From Magnolia sinica (Eukaryota; Streptophyta; Magnoliopsida; Magnoliales; Magnoliaceae): DNA of 64,000 bases. Positions 1-11,144 of this stretch are shown here, piece after piece. The notes below the pieces were generated by a model. That model did no database searches. It was not told the DNA's origin and was given only the letters and a program-made list of their open reading frames with translations. Location: contig NC_080583.1 of the NCBI RefSeq assembly GCF_029962835.1, positions 2,232,001 through 2,296,000 of the forward strand. The letters are read 5' to 3'. Made by a program: the position numbers and the translations under genes. Each line of letters starts with the position of its first letter. Position 1 is the first letter of the stretch.

Positions 1-1844
1 GTGCAGAAGATCATCAAACATCCTAACTGAATGAGAGAAGATGCTCGGTATGGACTCCTGATCACACTTCTTATGTTCTTAATGATCTGATTTTTGAGCT
101 ATGTATGTTATGCGGAGATTGCTTTCTCTATATCTTGCATTTTGGGTTTTAGAGTTTGCTTTTGAGTTGTATGTTTGGATGCTCTTTTGAATTGAATCTC
201 AATCAAAACTTAGATATATGGGAATCCATGAAATGGGGTGGAATTATTTCAATTCATAAATATGTGCAACCCCACATTTGGAACCACATGGCTTAGGGGT
301 GGCCCATAGTTATGAATGGCATGGGGCTGGCACCACTTCGGTCCTTTCCAATTTTGTTGAATGAAATTATTGCAATTGAATACAGTTGAGCATCCAAACA
401 CAGCCTAAAGAATGTCGCAGTGATTGATCTGTTTTTGTTTTTGTTCTTAACAGTATTCATCTTGTTCAGAGTTATACATTGCCAGCAATTGCAAGTCCTC
501 CCGTATATACTAAAGGTTAGTCATTTGTTGACTTCAAAGTATTGAAAATGTAATGTGATAATTATGCTCATGGGATTCTCTGTCCTGAGATCTTATTTCC
601 ATCTCCTGTCTGTAACAATGTCTGCTATTGTCTGTTTGGACAATCCAAATGTATTTTGACTTGAGGTGATCGTCACTCCTCACTGATTTTAGCATTGTAG
701 GAGAATTTTGGTATAGAAGTTAGACAAATTGAAAAAGTTCAGATACCACTGTTGCCACTTGTAGTGGTACCTTTTGACTCTTGATCATGTGGATGTTGGC
801 ATGTGTGACAGATATGTTAAATTCAAAGATTAAGATATCAACAAGATCTAGTAATATCATCTTAAGACACCATGAATGAACCTAATACTCCCATTAGAGA
901 CCAGGTTGCATGGTTGGTGGGCCATCTAACCATGGATCTGCAATGGCTAAATCAGGATATGGGGACTCCTCTACATAAAGAAATGAATCATCTTTCATCA
1001 GACAAACACAGATTAGCTGTTGAATAAGTTCTATACACCATGTTTTCGTACATCAACACATCCTTTGTAATAACCAGTCCTTCGAAAACCAGTGATCTAT
1101 TCATCAATGCATCTGAAAATCGAAAGATGATTGTTACCATAGATCTAAAACTCGGTGACCTGACTCAAACCTTGGCCAAGCAACTCAATTCAGCGAAAAT
1201 TGAGCCGAGTCACGATGAAACTCATTGGCGAGATCAACTCAGTTCAGACATGGCATGACTCATTGAGTTGGCTTGCCTACTCAGTCAGCACGACTTGTCA
1301 TGACTCGAACTGAGTCCCTTGCTAAGTTGATGCGTCTTTAAATAAAAATATATAATTTACAATTGGTGACATACGAACTCACAAAAACCCTAGCACAAGG
1401 TCAACAGCGTCTACCAACAGGCCAACGCTACTTTGCTGATTAGATTTGCCTATTTGTATAATCAGTCTATTCTAAGTAAATATTATTAATAAAATCTTTT
1501 TTATAATTTAATTATTGAATATCGAGTCAAGTCGAATGAGTCTTCAAATCAACCCAACCCAATTGGATATTGAGCAGAGTTTTTGAGTTTTTCAATATGA
1601 TTGTTACATTTTAATAGTCTTGCTTGTTCGGAAAGATTAATAGATTTTATATGCTTCCATTGATCCCTCCCTTGACACAAGGGCATGTTTGGATGGTAAG
1701 TCATTTTCCTTCAGCTACTTCTGCCTCAGGTAGTTGATCTTGGTTTTTCTACCTATTCATCGCCAAGTATGTTTGGTAAACAACATACTTGATCCTAAAA
1801 GGAATCCATACATTACAACGTACATAAATTACTTTTGCAACATC
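1..1844. other. Intergenic or gene-flank sequence, no gene supported
   Basis: No reading frame here has recognisable protein similarity. The first 30 bases read open and end in TGA at 28-30, so they could be the end of a coding exon whose body lies outside the window, but nine codons cannot support a call. Bases 1150-1330 and 1510-1560 are rich in GACTCGA/ACTCA words like those in the hAT-like element at 18057. A 'gggcatgtttggat' motif at about 1681 resembles the ends of small hAT-type MITEs. Confidence 0.4.
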
Positions 1845-2455
1845 ACTTTTGATGTGGATTGTCCATCATCCGAACTCCCCTTTGATGTGGGGCCATCCAT
1901 CATGTGGGGTCCACCTTTAATATCCACTGCCCATCATGAGGGGCCATCCTTTGATGTGGACCTTCATTATGTTGGTCCTACCTTGGCCCTATCTTCAATG
2001 TGAACCGTCAATTGTGTGGGGCCTACCTTTAATGCGGATCATCCGCCTTATGAGGCTTAGCTTCAATGTGGGCTATCCATCATGCTGGGCCCACCTTGGA
2101 TGGTGGGCAGTCCATCATGTCAGACATTGGATGCGGATCGTCCATCATGTGGGGCCCACCTTGAATGTGGGTTGTCCATCATGCAGGGCCCAACTTTGAA
2201 GTGGCCGTCCATTATGTGGGGGCCTTGGATGTGGGTCATTCATCATTAGGGGCTGACCTTTGATGTGGACGGTCCATTATGTGGGGTGCACCTTGATGTG
2301 GGTCATCCATCATGTGGGGCCCACCTTCAATGTCCGCTGCTCATCATGTGAGCCCTACCTTTGATGTAGACCATCCATCATGTGGGCCCCACCTTCGACG
2401 TGGGCTGTCCATCCTGTGGGGCCACCTTTGATATGGACAGTCCATCAGGGTGGCC
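1845..2455. repeat. Degenerate minisatellite, unit about 31-35 bp
   Basis: The core 'gatgtggaccgtccatcat' followed by 'gtggggcccacctt' recurs with many substitutions and small indels through about 600 bp, giving roughly 17-18 units. Two short overlapping open frames across it are products of the repetition. The array is followed by C13 and A13 runs. Sequence on both sides carries 'gtttggatg'/'cattcccaaa' motifs that might be MITE ends, so the array may have grown inside a small transposon. Confidence 0.8.
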
Positions 2456-2457
2456 CA

Positions 2458-2486
2458 CCCCCCCCCCCCCACCAAAAAAAAAAAAA
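2458..2486. repeat. C13 and A13 homopolymer runs
   Basis: A run of 13 C at 2458-2470 is followed within three bases by 13 A at 2474-2486, at the edge of the minisatellite. The exact lengths are assembly-sensitive. Confidence 0.9.
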
Positions 2487-5400
2487 GTAAAGTAAAAAAG
2501 CAAGATTTTTTAGGTGTTCAACAACTTCAAAATAATAGTTTGCCAAACTAACTTTTGTCACATAAGCTACTGATCTGTTGTTGTCAATGAAATAGTTACT
2601 TTATCAACACATTCCCAAAGGCGCCCTTCTGAGACCAAAAATATAATTGACTGAACTACTAACTAGTGATTAAACATAAAAACAAAAATGCAGCAGGTTA
2701 ATTGACACATTCCCTCAAACTAAATGATGTTTGGCAATTGCTGCGGCTTTTTGGTCAAAATTTCAAGCCTTTAGGCATTACTTCAGTCAAAACATGTTAA
2801 GAGTCGAAGTTCATGCCAATAAGAACAATGTTTCAAATTCATGCACTTGAGTGTAACCTTTGGATACTTGTATGCAAAATAAACCATATTCCCTGCATTT
2901 GAAGATGCGGTCTGCCTTACTGGAAGGTACTGACATCCCACATGGATCTGTGTCATTGGTTGCTTTGTGATTCTAGAAATTCAACATGTGATGCAAATAG
3001 AGGTGTTAGGCAATGCTTATACTCTTTTGTGTTCAATGACTAATCTGACACTACATTCTCTTGATCCTGACCGTTCCCAACTTCCCCAATGTGGTAGCAT
3101 ACTATAGTTGGGCTACCATGCGATGTGGAGCATGGCTATATTGGCATGTAAAAGTGGTGTTTGGCAAGCATGGATATGCAGACTCCTTGTTATTTTGTAA
3201 GCCAATTGCTCAAGCATGACCCATCATGTGTGTGTGGCTCATGCACAGGGATTCTGCTTTCTTTCCTTTGGGTGTGCATGTAATAGTTGGGCTGGGGTTT
3301 AGTACTTGGTGGGACCATGTTGGCATGTGGGTGTTGTCAATGTGAGCCTCTTCCCTAGCTGATTTCCATGAGCCTAGGTAGAAGCATAGTGACAAATATT
3401 ATTCTTGGCAATGTTTTGGCCTGTAAATTTCTCGGGAGATTTTTAATTTTTGAGGTTTTTCTCAGGGTATTATTGGGAAAATCTCATTGAAAATAAAATA
3501 TTTAAAATTATTTATTGTAAATTATTAAATAATTCAAAATTTCAACATATATTTATATAACAAATTACTTGATGTTTTTACTATTTTCAAGTTAATTTCG
3601 TGATAAAATTGCAATATTTTTAAATCTGCTGAGATTTTGAAAATCTTAGCAAGATTTTCAAATTTTCCATGATATTTGTCACACTGGGTAGAAAAGGAGG
3701 TTTGCTGGTGGGTGGCCTGTGGTAAAAATTTTGCCAATTTCCCTTTTAAAGAATCGCTGGGAGAAGACTATGAAGAATGATGATAGAATGCTCAGGCCTA
3801 AGAGTTTATACGGTACCATTCTGATTTTCAGTTTGCACCAGTGGGTCCCATTGTTAATTGATGCAAGCTGATGTTGCGGACCTTTTCATTGATGATCTCA
3901 TGCACCAAAAGTCAACCCTGATAGGAAGATCCTAACCATCAAATATTCAGCCTTTTCTTGGTTGAGCGTGGACTGTAGTTGTATTAAGTTCAAAACATGG
4001 AAGTTCTACCTTGATAAGGAACATGTAACTTGCCTATTATTGTTGTTGTTGTTGTCATTATTAGCATGGACCATAGCTGTATTTGCTTTCTTAGCCATCT
4101 ATCTGCTAGCCACCAACTAAAGGATTAGGTTGTTCTCATCTAGAAAAATCTTGCCACATGGGCCATCCGGAGTGGGGCCCATGATGTCCGCATAATGTCA
4201 GGGGTTTGAATCACTGAACGATGGCTCCAATTGTACAAAATAAAACCCAAATGACACTGCACAAACTTTTGGCTCGAGTATTGTATAATACTATTGCCAT
4301 TTAACCTTGATAGAATGATCTCTATGAAAATGTGCCAGCTGCACACCCTCTTCACATGTGTTACACATGCGAAATCCACATGTCCATTTGGACACTGCCT
4401 ACCAGATGGACCTAACAGTCATCCAATCTGACCATGGCTCACTTTGAGCTGCATTGGTTCTCTTCTGGCATAGTGCCCACCAGATGGACCCAACAATCAT
4501 CTGATCTTATCATGCCTTCTTAAGGAAGACATATTTCCAACCTTGTCAGCAGCAAGCCATGCTTGAAGAAGTTTTCCACCATGAACTCGAGTAGGCATCT
4601 CATCGAGCTATTGGATGTTAGTTGATTTCCAAAACTGAGAAAAGAGTCGGTGACCAAGGCCACATTTGGAAGTACCCCCAAATCAACATCTGGCTGAATG
4701 CTGTTGGCATATCTTGTTGTTTTGAATTCACCCAGAATTTTGGGTGGTGGGGAAAACAAAACCCAGCTGAGCGCATTATCAGATTTCCACTTTCCCCCCA
4801 TGAAATAACAATGTCGCTCATGAAATGAGCATTTCACCGATTTGCTGAAATGCTTCTCACCAGCCCACGATTGTGAAGGTATTTCCAAATACATCCTCAA
4901 CATTGTTTTGGAATGTTTAGTGGAGGAAGGCTATGCATAGGAGGAATTGATCTTATAGACTTCAGCTAAAATGGATAGGATGACTTGGGTGGTGGTTCTG
5001 TAGACGTTATGAAAGAAACACACCAATCCCAAATTTCAGAACGATTGAAAGCAAGTAAAAGAAGAGAGAAGATAAGAGGAAGAATAATTGCATGGGCTTT
5101 GCTTCACAATGACTTCGCCCATTCGAACCATGATGATCTTTGAAGGGGTTGGCTAGAAGTGCCAGAAGATGATAAAGGAGTGAAGGTGTGGTGGACCCCA
5201 CTGCCTGCAGATGTCAAAAGATGAATTCTGATGGAAGCTCATGGGGAAATCTGAAATAAGGCTATGGACTGGAGTTGAAAAAATGTTCCACATTTGCTTG
5301 GGAATTGTTGTGGTGGCTATGTTTTGTTATTTTATGTAAAGAATGCATTTCTCTACGAAGATCTTGAGGAGCCTAACTAGAGCTGTTCTTCTTAGTCTCA

Positions 5401-7323
5401 ACAAATCCTGCCTGGCATTGGCAAACAAAAAGTTGTGAGTAGTATTAACTGGAAAGATGTCTTGCCGCCCTTGCGATTTGTGAACTATATAACATTTGAG
5501 TACATCTCTCTCAGCATCCTTGTGAACTGTAGGGCTGTTTCAAGTATTCAGTATTCTTTGTTTATACTGTTGGATTTCATTTTTCTTTATTAGTGTAAAC
5601 CTCATCTCTACTTTTCTAGTTTCTATTCATAAAGAAGAACTCTTATCAGCGTGAATAGATAGTCCACAACCCTTTGCAATTGGAAGAATTGCATTGACGA
5701 CACTTCTTGAGTAATTTGAAACTAAAGGCAGTAAGTAATTTGGAGTACAACAAAATGTCGTTTACTGGGCATTAGACAGATCCTAAATGTGACTTGGCCT
5801 TGGTGATGAGCAGCATTCACCTGACATATCCTACTTTAGATGGCAAACAGAGCAAAAATCTAACCCATTATATGATTTCATGGGCCTACTGTCACCTCCC
5901 AACAGACAGTTCAACTAAGCCCCCATTTGCATTTTAGCGAACCCCAATTAGTTAGAATAAGGCTTAGATAAAGATGATGATCTTTCTAGCTGGCTTCTGG
6001 CACCACTTTAGATTGAAAAGAGCACTTTTCCAGAAAGTGTGGACATCCTATATCGCATTGAGCAGACCAACAAAAATCTGTCAAATAGGAAGAGATAAGC
6101 ATAATGGCTATTTGGGTCAGTGACCATTATTCTCAATGCTTATTTTGTAACACTGGAACACCCACTAAAGCAGCTGACAGTTCATTTTCAACGTCAATTT
6201 ATGGGATGCTTCGCGACCATCCCACTTGCAGCACATTTTTCGCACCACAGGCCTCAGACTATGCAGAATGCAGATCTCCTGAATTGGGTTTGGAGTTCTA
6301 GGTGAAGCTAACTGCAATCAGTTCATTTCCACTTCATGTAGAGTATTATTGCCACACAATTTGATAGTTCATCCAAACACGCACTTAGATTCAACTAAGG
6401 ACGAGTCATTGAGTTGCTCTTTCTGAAGATGAAATAACTGTAATGCTGAAAAAAAAAAAAAATAAGGCTAGTTCAAATCACTAATTTCCACGTTCATCGG
6501 CTGCATGAGTACAAAGAATGATTATTCTGGTGAAACTCTGGGTAATGTTGTATATGTCTGGAGTCGGTGGATTCCGTTATCTGGTTCATTGATATTTCCT
6601 TATTCTTCAGTTCAAAATAAGGCGGTTTCTTCTTACCTTGCATTGATGCATTGGCTGCGTGTTTTGTACTCAAATTTAGATAGATTACCTTCTCAAATCC
6701 TGAGAGAGATGGGTTCTCTTCGAAATTGGAAATCAGGATAGATTTTTTCATGATCTACATGAAATGTTAGCTCTGCTCAAAGAATTCTACATGTTCTCAC
6801 TGGAAAAGACTTCTAATTTCTGCCAACTGTTTCGCTTTTAATACAGACGTTCTGATTGCCTCAAATATTGTAATTTACATAACACGCAATCCTGTTAAAA
6901 AAACTTACAGCGAAAATGGTCGGGGATGATTCATACATTGGAACTGCACGTTGCATGGTGTTTTATATGAAATCAGGATTTTGTGAGAAACATGTTAGAT
7001 GGTTATGCTAACTCAATAATTGTAGACCATAGAATTTCTTTTCAAGATTTATTTCTTTATTTCTGTTGGGAAGTATGTGTATGGTGACCTGAGCAATGCA
7101 TCCCGTGGGCCTCGCAACCAATTGGCCACCAACCAAAAATTACATTCATCGGGCAAATCTTATCCATCGAAGAAATGGGCTTCTCACTAAATGTAAGAGC
7201 CATTTGTCACAGCCCTAGTGCTTGCCTAAGCGTAGAGTATACTGCACTCGTCCCACAGTTCCGTCATGAATGAGTCAGCTTTCCCCAAGTGCACACACCA
7301 CATGCTAAGCACCAAAGCTCATT

Positions 7324-7326
<3 letters not shown>
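2487..7326. other. Intergenic, no recognised gene
   Basis: The longest frame (127 codons, minus strand, 4520-4903) has no recognisable motif, and an overlapping plus-strand frame of 68 codons is equally open, so neither is called. The region holds short A runs (6449-6461) and AT-rich stretches such as 3480-3620. I see no transposon termini with target duplications. Confidence 0.45.

Positions 7327-7382
<56 letters not shown>
7327..7382. repeat. Compound (GT)n(GA)n microsatellite
   Basis: About 14 GT dinucleotides run directly into about 13 GA dinucleotides. Confidence 0.95.
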
Positions 7383-7439
7383 CGCAAGTATATGAAAGAA
7401 CATTGTATTTCACTAGAGCTCGTAAAACTACTCTTCAAG

Positions 7440-8440
7440 ACTTCATTAGAGTTCATTTTTGAAAGGTAACGATAACTTTATTAGTAAAGGAAAGAGAACA
7501 TAAACAAGGAGGGGAAGCTAATCCGCTGAGGTAGCAAACCAGCTAAGAACCCAAAAAAAGCAAATTACGATCCTTTAGCTTATCAACGGAAGAGGCCCAC
7601 TCAACTATGAGATGAATCACCCTTTGCACAATAAACTCGACCGTGTTAGAGGTGGCATTAAAACATCTTCCATTCCTTTCTTCCCACGTGGCTCACCAAA
7701 CTGCCAAGAGAGACATTCTCCAAAGATTAGATCTTTGCTTTTCACACCTCAAACCATGCCAAGCCTATAGAAGACCACGAGCTGAATCTGGAAAAGTTCA
7801 GGTCAAGATTAGATCTTTGCTTTTCACACCTCAAACCATGCCAAGCCTATAGAAGACCACGAGCTGAATCTGGAAAAGTCCAGAAGACCTGAGAACAAGA
7901 TAGGATTTGTGTCCAGATCTGATATATAAATGCACAGTGAATAGAAAGATGGTCCACCGTTTCTTCATCTGCCATGTAGCACAAGCAGATATTTGTGATG
8001 CACATACCCCTTTTTCTCAGATTATCGACTGTGAGAAGCTTGCTCTCGCCCACCAACCAATCAAAAGCCGCTATCTTTGGGGGAACTTGAGATTTCCAAA
8101 CATGGGTTGACGACAGATATTTGTGATGCGCATAGTCCTTTTTCTCATATTGTCCACTGTGAGAACCTTGTTCTTGCCCACCAACCAACCAAAAGCCACT
8201 ATCTTGGGGGCAACTTGAAATTTCCAAACATTGGGTGATGACAGATATTTGTGATGCACATGCGCATATCCCTTTTTCTCAAATTGTCCACCGTGGGAAC
8301 GTTGTTCTTGCGCCCACCAACCAACCAAAAGCCGCTACCTTGGGTGGAACTTGAAATTTCCAAACATGGGGTGGCTATGCCTCTTCCATTGATGGGGGAG
8401 CTTGAAATTTCCAAACATGGGGTGACGATACCTCTTCCAC
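7440..8440 (-). mobile_element. Non-LTR retrotransposon fragment with zf-RVT sequence, internally multiplied
   Basis: On the minus strand the frame at 8227-7847 contains KIAAFDWLVGESKLLTVDN, then LRKRG, ITNICLC and EETVDHLSIHC. This is the pattern of the zinc-binding domain found at the end of LINE reverse transcriptases (zf-RVT). The N-terminal part of the motif (KFQVxPKIxAFxWLVG through LTVDNLRKR) is repeated about three to four times between 8013 and 8430 with a period near 125 bp, in shifting frames. A second tandem duplication of about 83 bp lies at 7725-7880. No reverse transcriptase core is present, so this is a dead fragment. Confidence 0.7.
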
Positions 8441-9062
8441 CAACTTCATTAGAGTTCTTTACTAGAAACTTCCAAAGATCTCTTCACAACTTTACACCAT
8501 TGGACACAACTCTAGACTACTTTTACTCTATTCTAAAATTCTCGACACATGCACCAAACCTCCCCATTATAAAAGATGAGCATAGATTTGGGCAAGTCCA
8601 TGACTTAGATACATTGAATGATCGGTCCATGATACATGACACATTGCTTTTTTTTTTAGCATTTAAGTGTTCATTTGTGTCTCACAATTGAAGGGTCAGG
8701 ATTGTCAAAATAGAGTTCTTTTCGGTGGCCATTCATTTTTTGGACCTACTGAATGAATGGAAGGATCTCGTCCATGTCGCAATAGGAAACAGTTGGGAGG
8801 CCGTGATTCAGGTGGACCACATGATAGGAAACAGCTGGAGGCCGAGGCCACCCTTGGTTTTTTACCAAGGCCTATCATGCTGTGTATGTGAAATCTACTC
8901 CAACGATCAAGATGAGTCACCCCATGTTAGGCCCAGGGTCCAAAACTTGGCCCACCGTCGATTCAGGTGGGCAACACCAAGGGAAACAGTTGGAAGCGTG
9001 TATACTCCCTTGTTTACTGTTTCCCTATTATATGGCCCACCTGAATACTCTGATTTGCTTGG
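8441..9062. other. Intergenic with diverged GTGG-type repeat sequence
   Basis: Bases 8800-9055 contain 'gtggaccacatgataggaaacag' style words shared with the TIR elements elsewhere in the window, but no pair of termini could be placed. A 138-codon plus-strand frame here overlaps two other open frames and has no protein motif. Confidence 0.4.
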
Positions 9063-9063
9063 A

Positions 9064-10130
9064 CGTGGTTTGGCCAGTGACCGCAACACGGGCGCGGATT
9101 GGATACTGACAAGGTCAGTAGCCAAATCACTACTGAAGTGACGTCACCAAGCTCTGTGGACCTCACCATGATGCATGTGTTATATCCATACCGTCTAACC
9201 ATTTTTAGAGATCGTTTTATGGCATTATAAGGAGAATGAGACAGATCTAAAGTTCAAGCAGACCCCACCATAGAAATAGTGGGGACAGACATCCACTGTT
9301 CAAAACTTGTTAGGGGCCACAGTTGTTTCCGATGAAGCTGATATTTTTATTTTCACTTCATCTATCTCTATGTTAACTTATGAATAGGATGGATTTCAAA
9401 AATACATTACTGTGAGCCCTATAAATGTTTCAACGGTGGGTGTGACGGCTCCCACGGTTTTCTGTGGTGGGTCCACTTGAAATTTAGATCTATCTCATTC
9501 TCTTTGTAATGCCATAAAACGATCTCTACAAATGGTTGGACGGTATGGATGCAACACATGCATCATGGTGGGGTCCACATAGCTTCATGACGTCACTTCA
9601 GTAGCGATTTGGCTACTGACCTTGTCAGTATCCAATCCGCGCCCCCGCAACATTAGCCTGGTGTCAAAACTCTTTGGGCCCCACCATGATGTGTGTATTT
9701 GATCCAGACTGTCCATCCATTTTTCCATCTCATTTGAACCATGAACCCAAAAATGAGCAGATCCAAGTCTCAGGTGGACCACACCACAGGAAACAGCCGG
9801 TATTGAACGCTTACGGTTGAAAACTTTTTGGAGACCATAGAAGTTTTGAATCAAGATGATATTTGTGTTTTCCCTTCGTCCAAATCTATGTGGTCTTATC
9901 AACAGGTTGGATGGAAAAGAAACATTACGGTGGGCCCTAGGAAGTTTTTAATGGTATGCATTCAATCAATACTCTCTTCCCGTGTTGTGGTCCACCTGTG
10001 ATTCGGATCTGCCTCAGTTTTTGGCTTGTTTGATAAAATAAGATGAAAAAATGGATGGACGGCGTGGATAAAACATATACATCATGGTGGGTCCCACAGA
10101 GCTTTGACTGGAGTCACTACCCAAACCGCG
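9064..10130. mobile_element. TIR element (MULE-like MITE) interrupted by another MITE
   Basis: The left end (gtggtttggccagtgac, continuing at 9654 with ctctttgggccccaccatgatgtgtg) matches the reverse complement of the right end at 10070-10130 (cgcggtttgggtagtgac, then gtgggacccaccatgatgtat). The inner element at 9090-9644 splits the left arm. Excluding it, the outer element is about 500 bp. It has no coding capacity, and no clear target duplication was found. Confidence 0.65.
9090..9644. mobile_element. Mutator-like MITE with 9-bp target duplication
   Basis: The termini gggcgcggattggatactga and its reverse complement are identical over at least 50 bp, and similarity continues inward for well over 100 bp on each side (gtcagtagccaaatc, tgacgtca, catgatgcatgtgtt). 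It is flanked by ccgcaacac (9081-9089) and ccgcaacat (9645-9653), a 9-bp target duplication with one mismatch. Long TIRs plus a 9-bp duplication are typical of non-autonomous Mutator-like elements. It has no coding capacity. Confidence 0.85.
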
Positions 10131-10387
10131 TTTGGTTCTCCTGATTATTTACAAGAGGTTCCAGGACTTCCATGAACGCTCGGATTGGGGTTGATCAGTG
10201 AATCTGGACCGCTCTCTGGATTTGGATGGTCCAAAATACTAGAGGCATCGGATGATCCATGCTTCGGACCAAAGTGGTAAGAAGCCACCGACACCGTCAA
10301 ATGAAGATATTTAGGACCGACGGTTGAAGTTCGTGATCGTGTTTTGTCGTGGTCGCTGTTGTATTTCGTACCGTATCAAGAGAAAAG

Positions 10388-10755
10388 CTTTGATACACGG
10401 GCAGAGTGTCTGATTCACCGTACACCTGCACCAATAAATTCTACACGTGGCACAGATCTACCTCAAATTAAACGACCTAAATAGTGGACCCCACCACAGG
10501 TGGATCGTAACCTAAAAATCAAAATGGATATATGATCATAAGTTACTGATTCATGGACATCTAATGGACGGTTAAATTGGAGAGTTGGAAGAAAGGTCAA
10601 CGTCTCCCAGATCATGACGTTTAATCATGTCGGGTCTGCTCTGGACCTGTCCTGACTCAAAATGCAGGATGGTGCACTCATCAGGAGGGAAACAATGTTT
10701 GTTTCACGTGATGGATGGCCCACATGTGCAGGTTGGCCTTTTTCACCGAGGAAAA
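10388..10755. mobile_element. Partial copy of the CTTTGATAC-end MITE family
   Basis: The left terminus (ctttgatacacgggcagagtg) and following bases match the left end of the complete copy that begins at 10756, including the internal 'gacggttaaa' segment near 10570. No matching right terminus is present before the next copy starts, so this copy is truncated or fused to its neighbour. Confidence 0.55.
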
Positions 10756-11144
10756 CTTTGATACTCCGGCGGAGTGTGATGGATGATACGCACGCACTTA
10801 GACATTAATTAGAAATTACATACGTGGCATGCAAGTCAAATGAAACTGTCTAAATTATAGTTTAGATGTATCACGAAATAAAAAGTAAGCTTATTTAATT
10901 ATCTAATTATTAGATCGGTGGACATTTATTGGACGGTTAAAAATGTAATACAACGATGGTCCTGTTTTAACAAGCGAGTGTCCACAAATCAGAAGTTAGG
11001 ATATCTGGGGGAAAAATCTGGTTTTGGGATTTTTCAGTAGATACAGTGGGCCCCACGATTTAGTGGGCTGAATTTGAGTTCATGTGTGCCACGTGTACAA
11101 GTTTTGAGCGCCTGCGTATCAAGCATCAGACTCCACATCATATC
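10756..11144. mobile_element. CTTTGATAC-end MITE, near-complete copy
   Basis: The left end (ctttgatactccggcggagt, then gtgatggatgatacgca) is complementary to the degenerate right end near 11108-11144 (gcctgcgtatcaagcatcag). Internally it shares 'ggtggacatttattggacgg' with the copies at 28313 and 58985. It is about 389 bp with no coding capacity. Confidence 0.7.

Noticed and set aside
1..30. Possible 3' end of a coding exon
   Set aside because: Nine codons before a TGA are too little to assign to any gene.
4520..4903. 127-codon minus-strand frame
   Set aside because: No family motif, no supported splice sites, and an overlapping frame on the other strand is equally open.
7327..7382. CRISPR-like or satellite reading of the GT/GA tract
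   Set aside because: It is a simple microsatellite with no spacers, and CRISPR arrays are not expected in a plant nuclear genome.
8251..8691. 146-codon plus-strand frame
   Set aside because: It runs antisense through the duplicated zf-RVT fragment and into unrelated sequence.
8725..9141. 138-codon plus-strand frame
   Set aside because: It crosses the border of two MITEs and has no protein motif.
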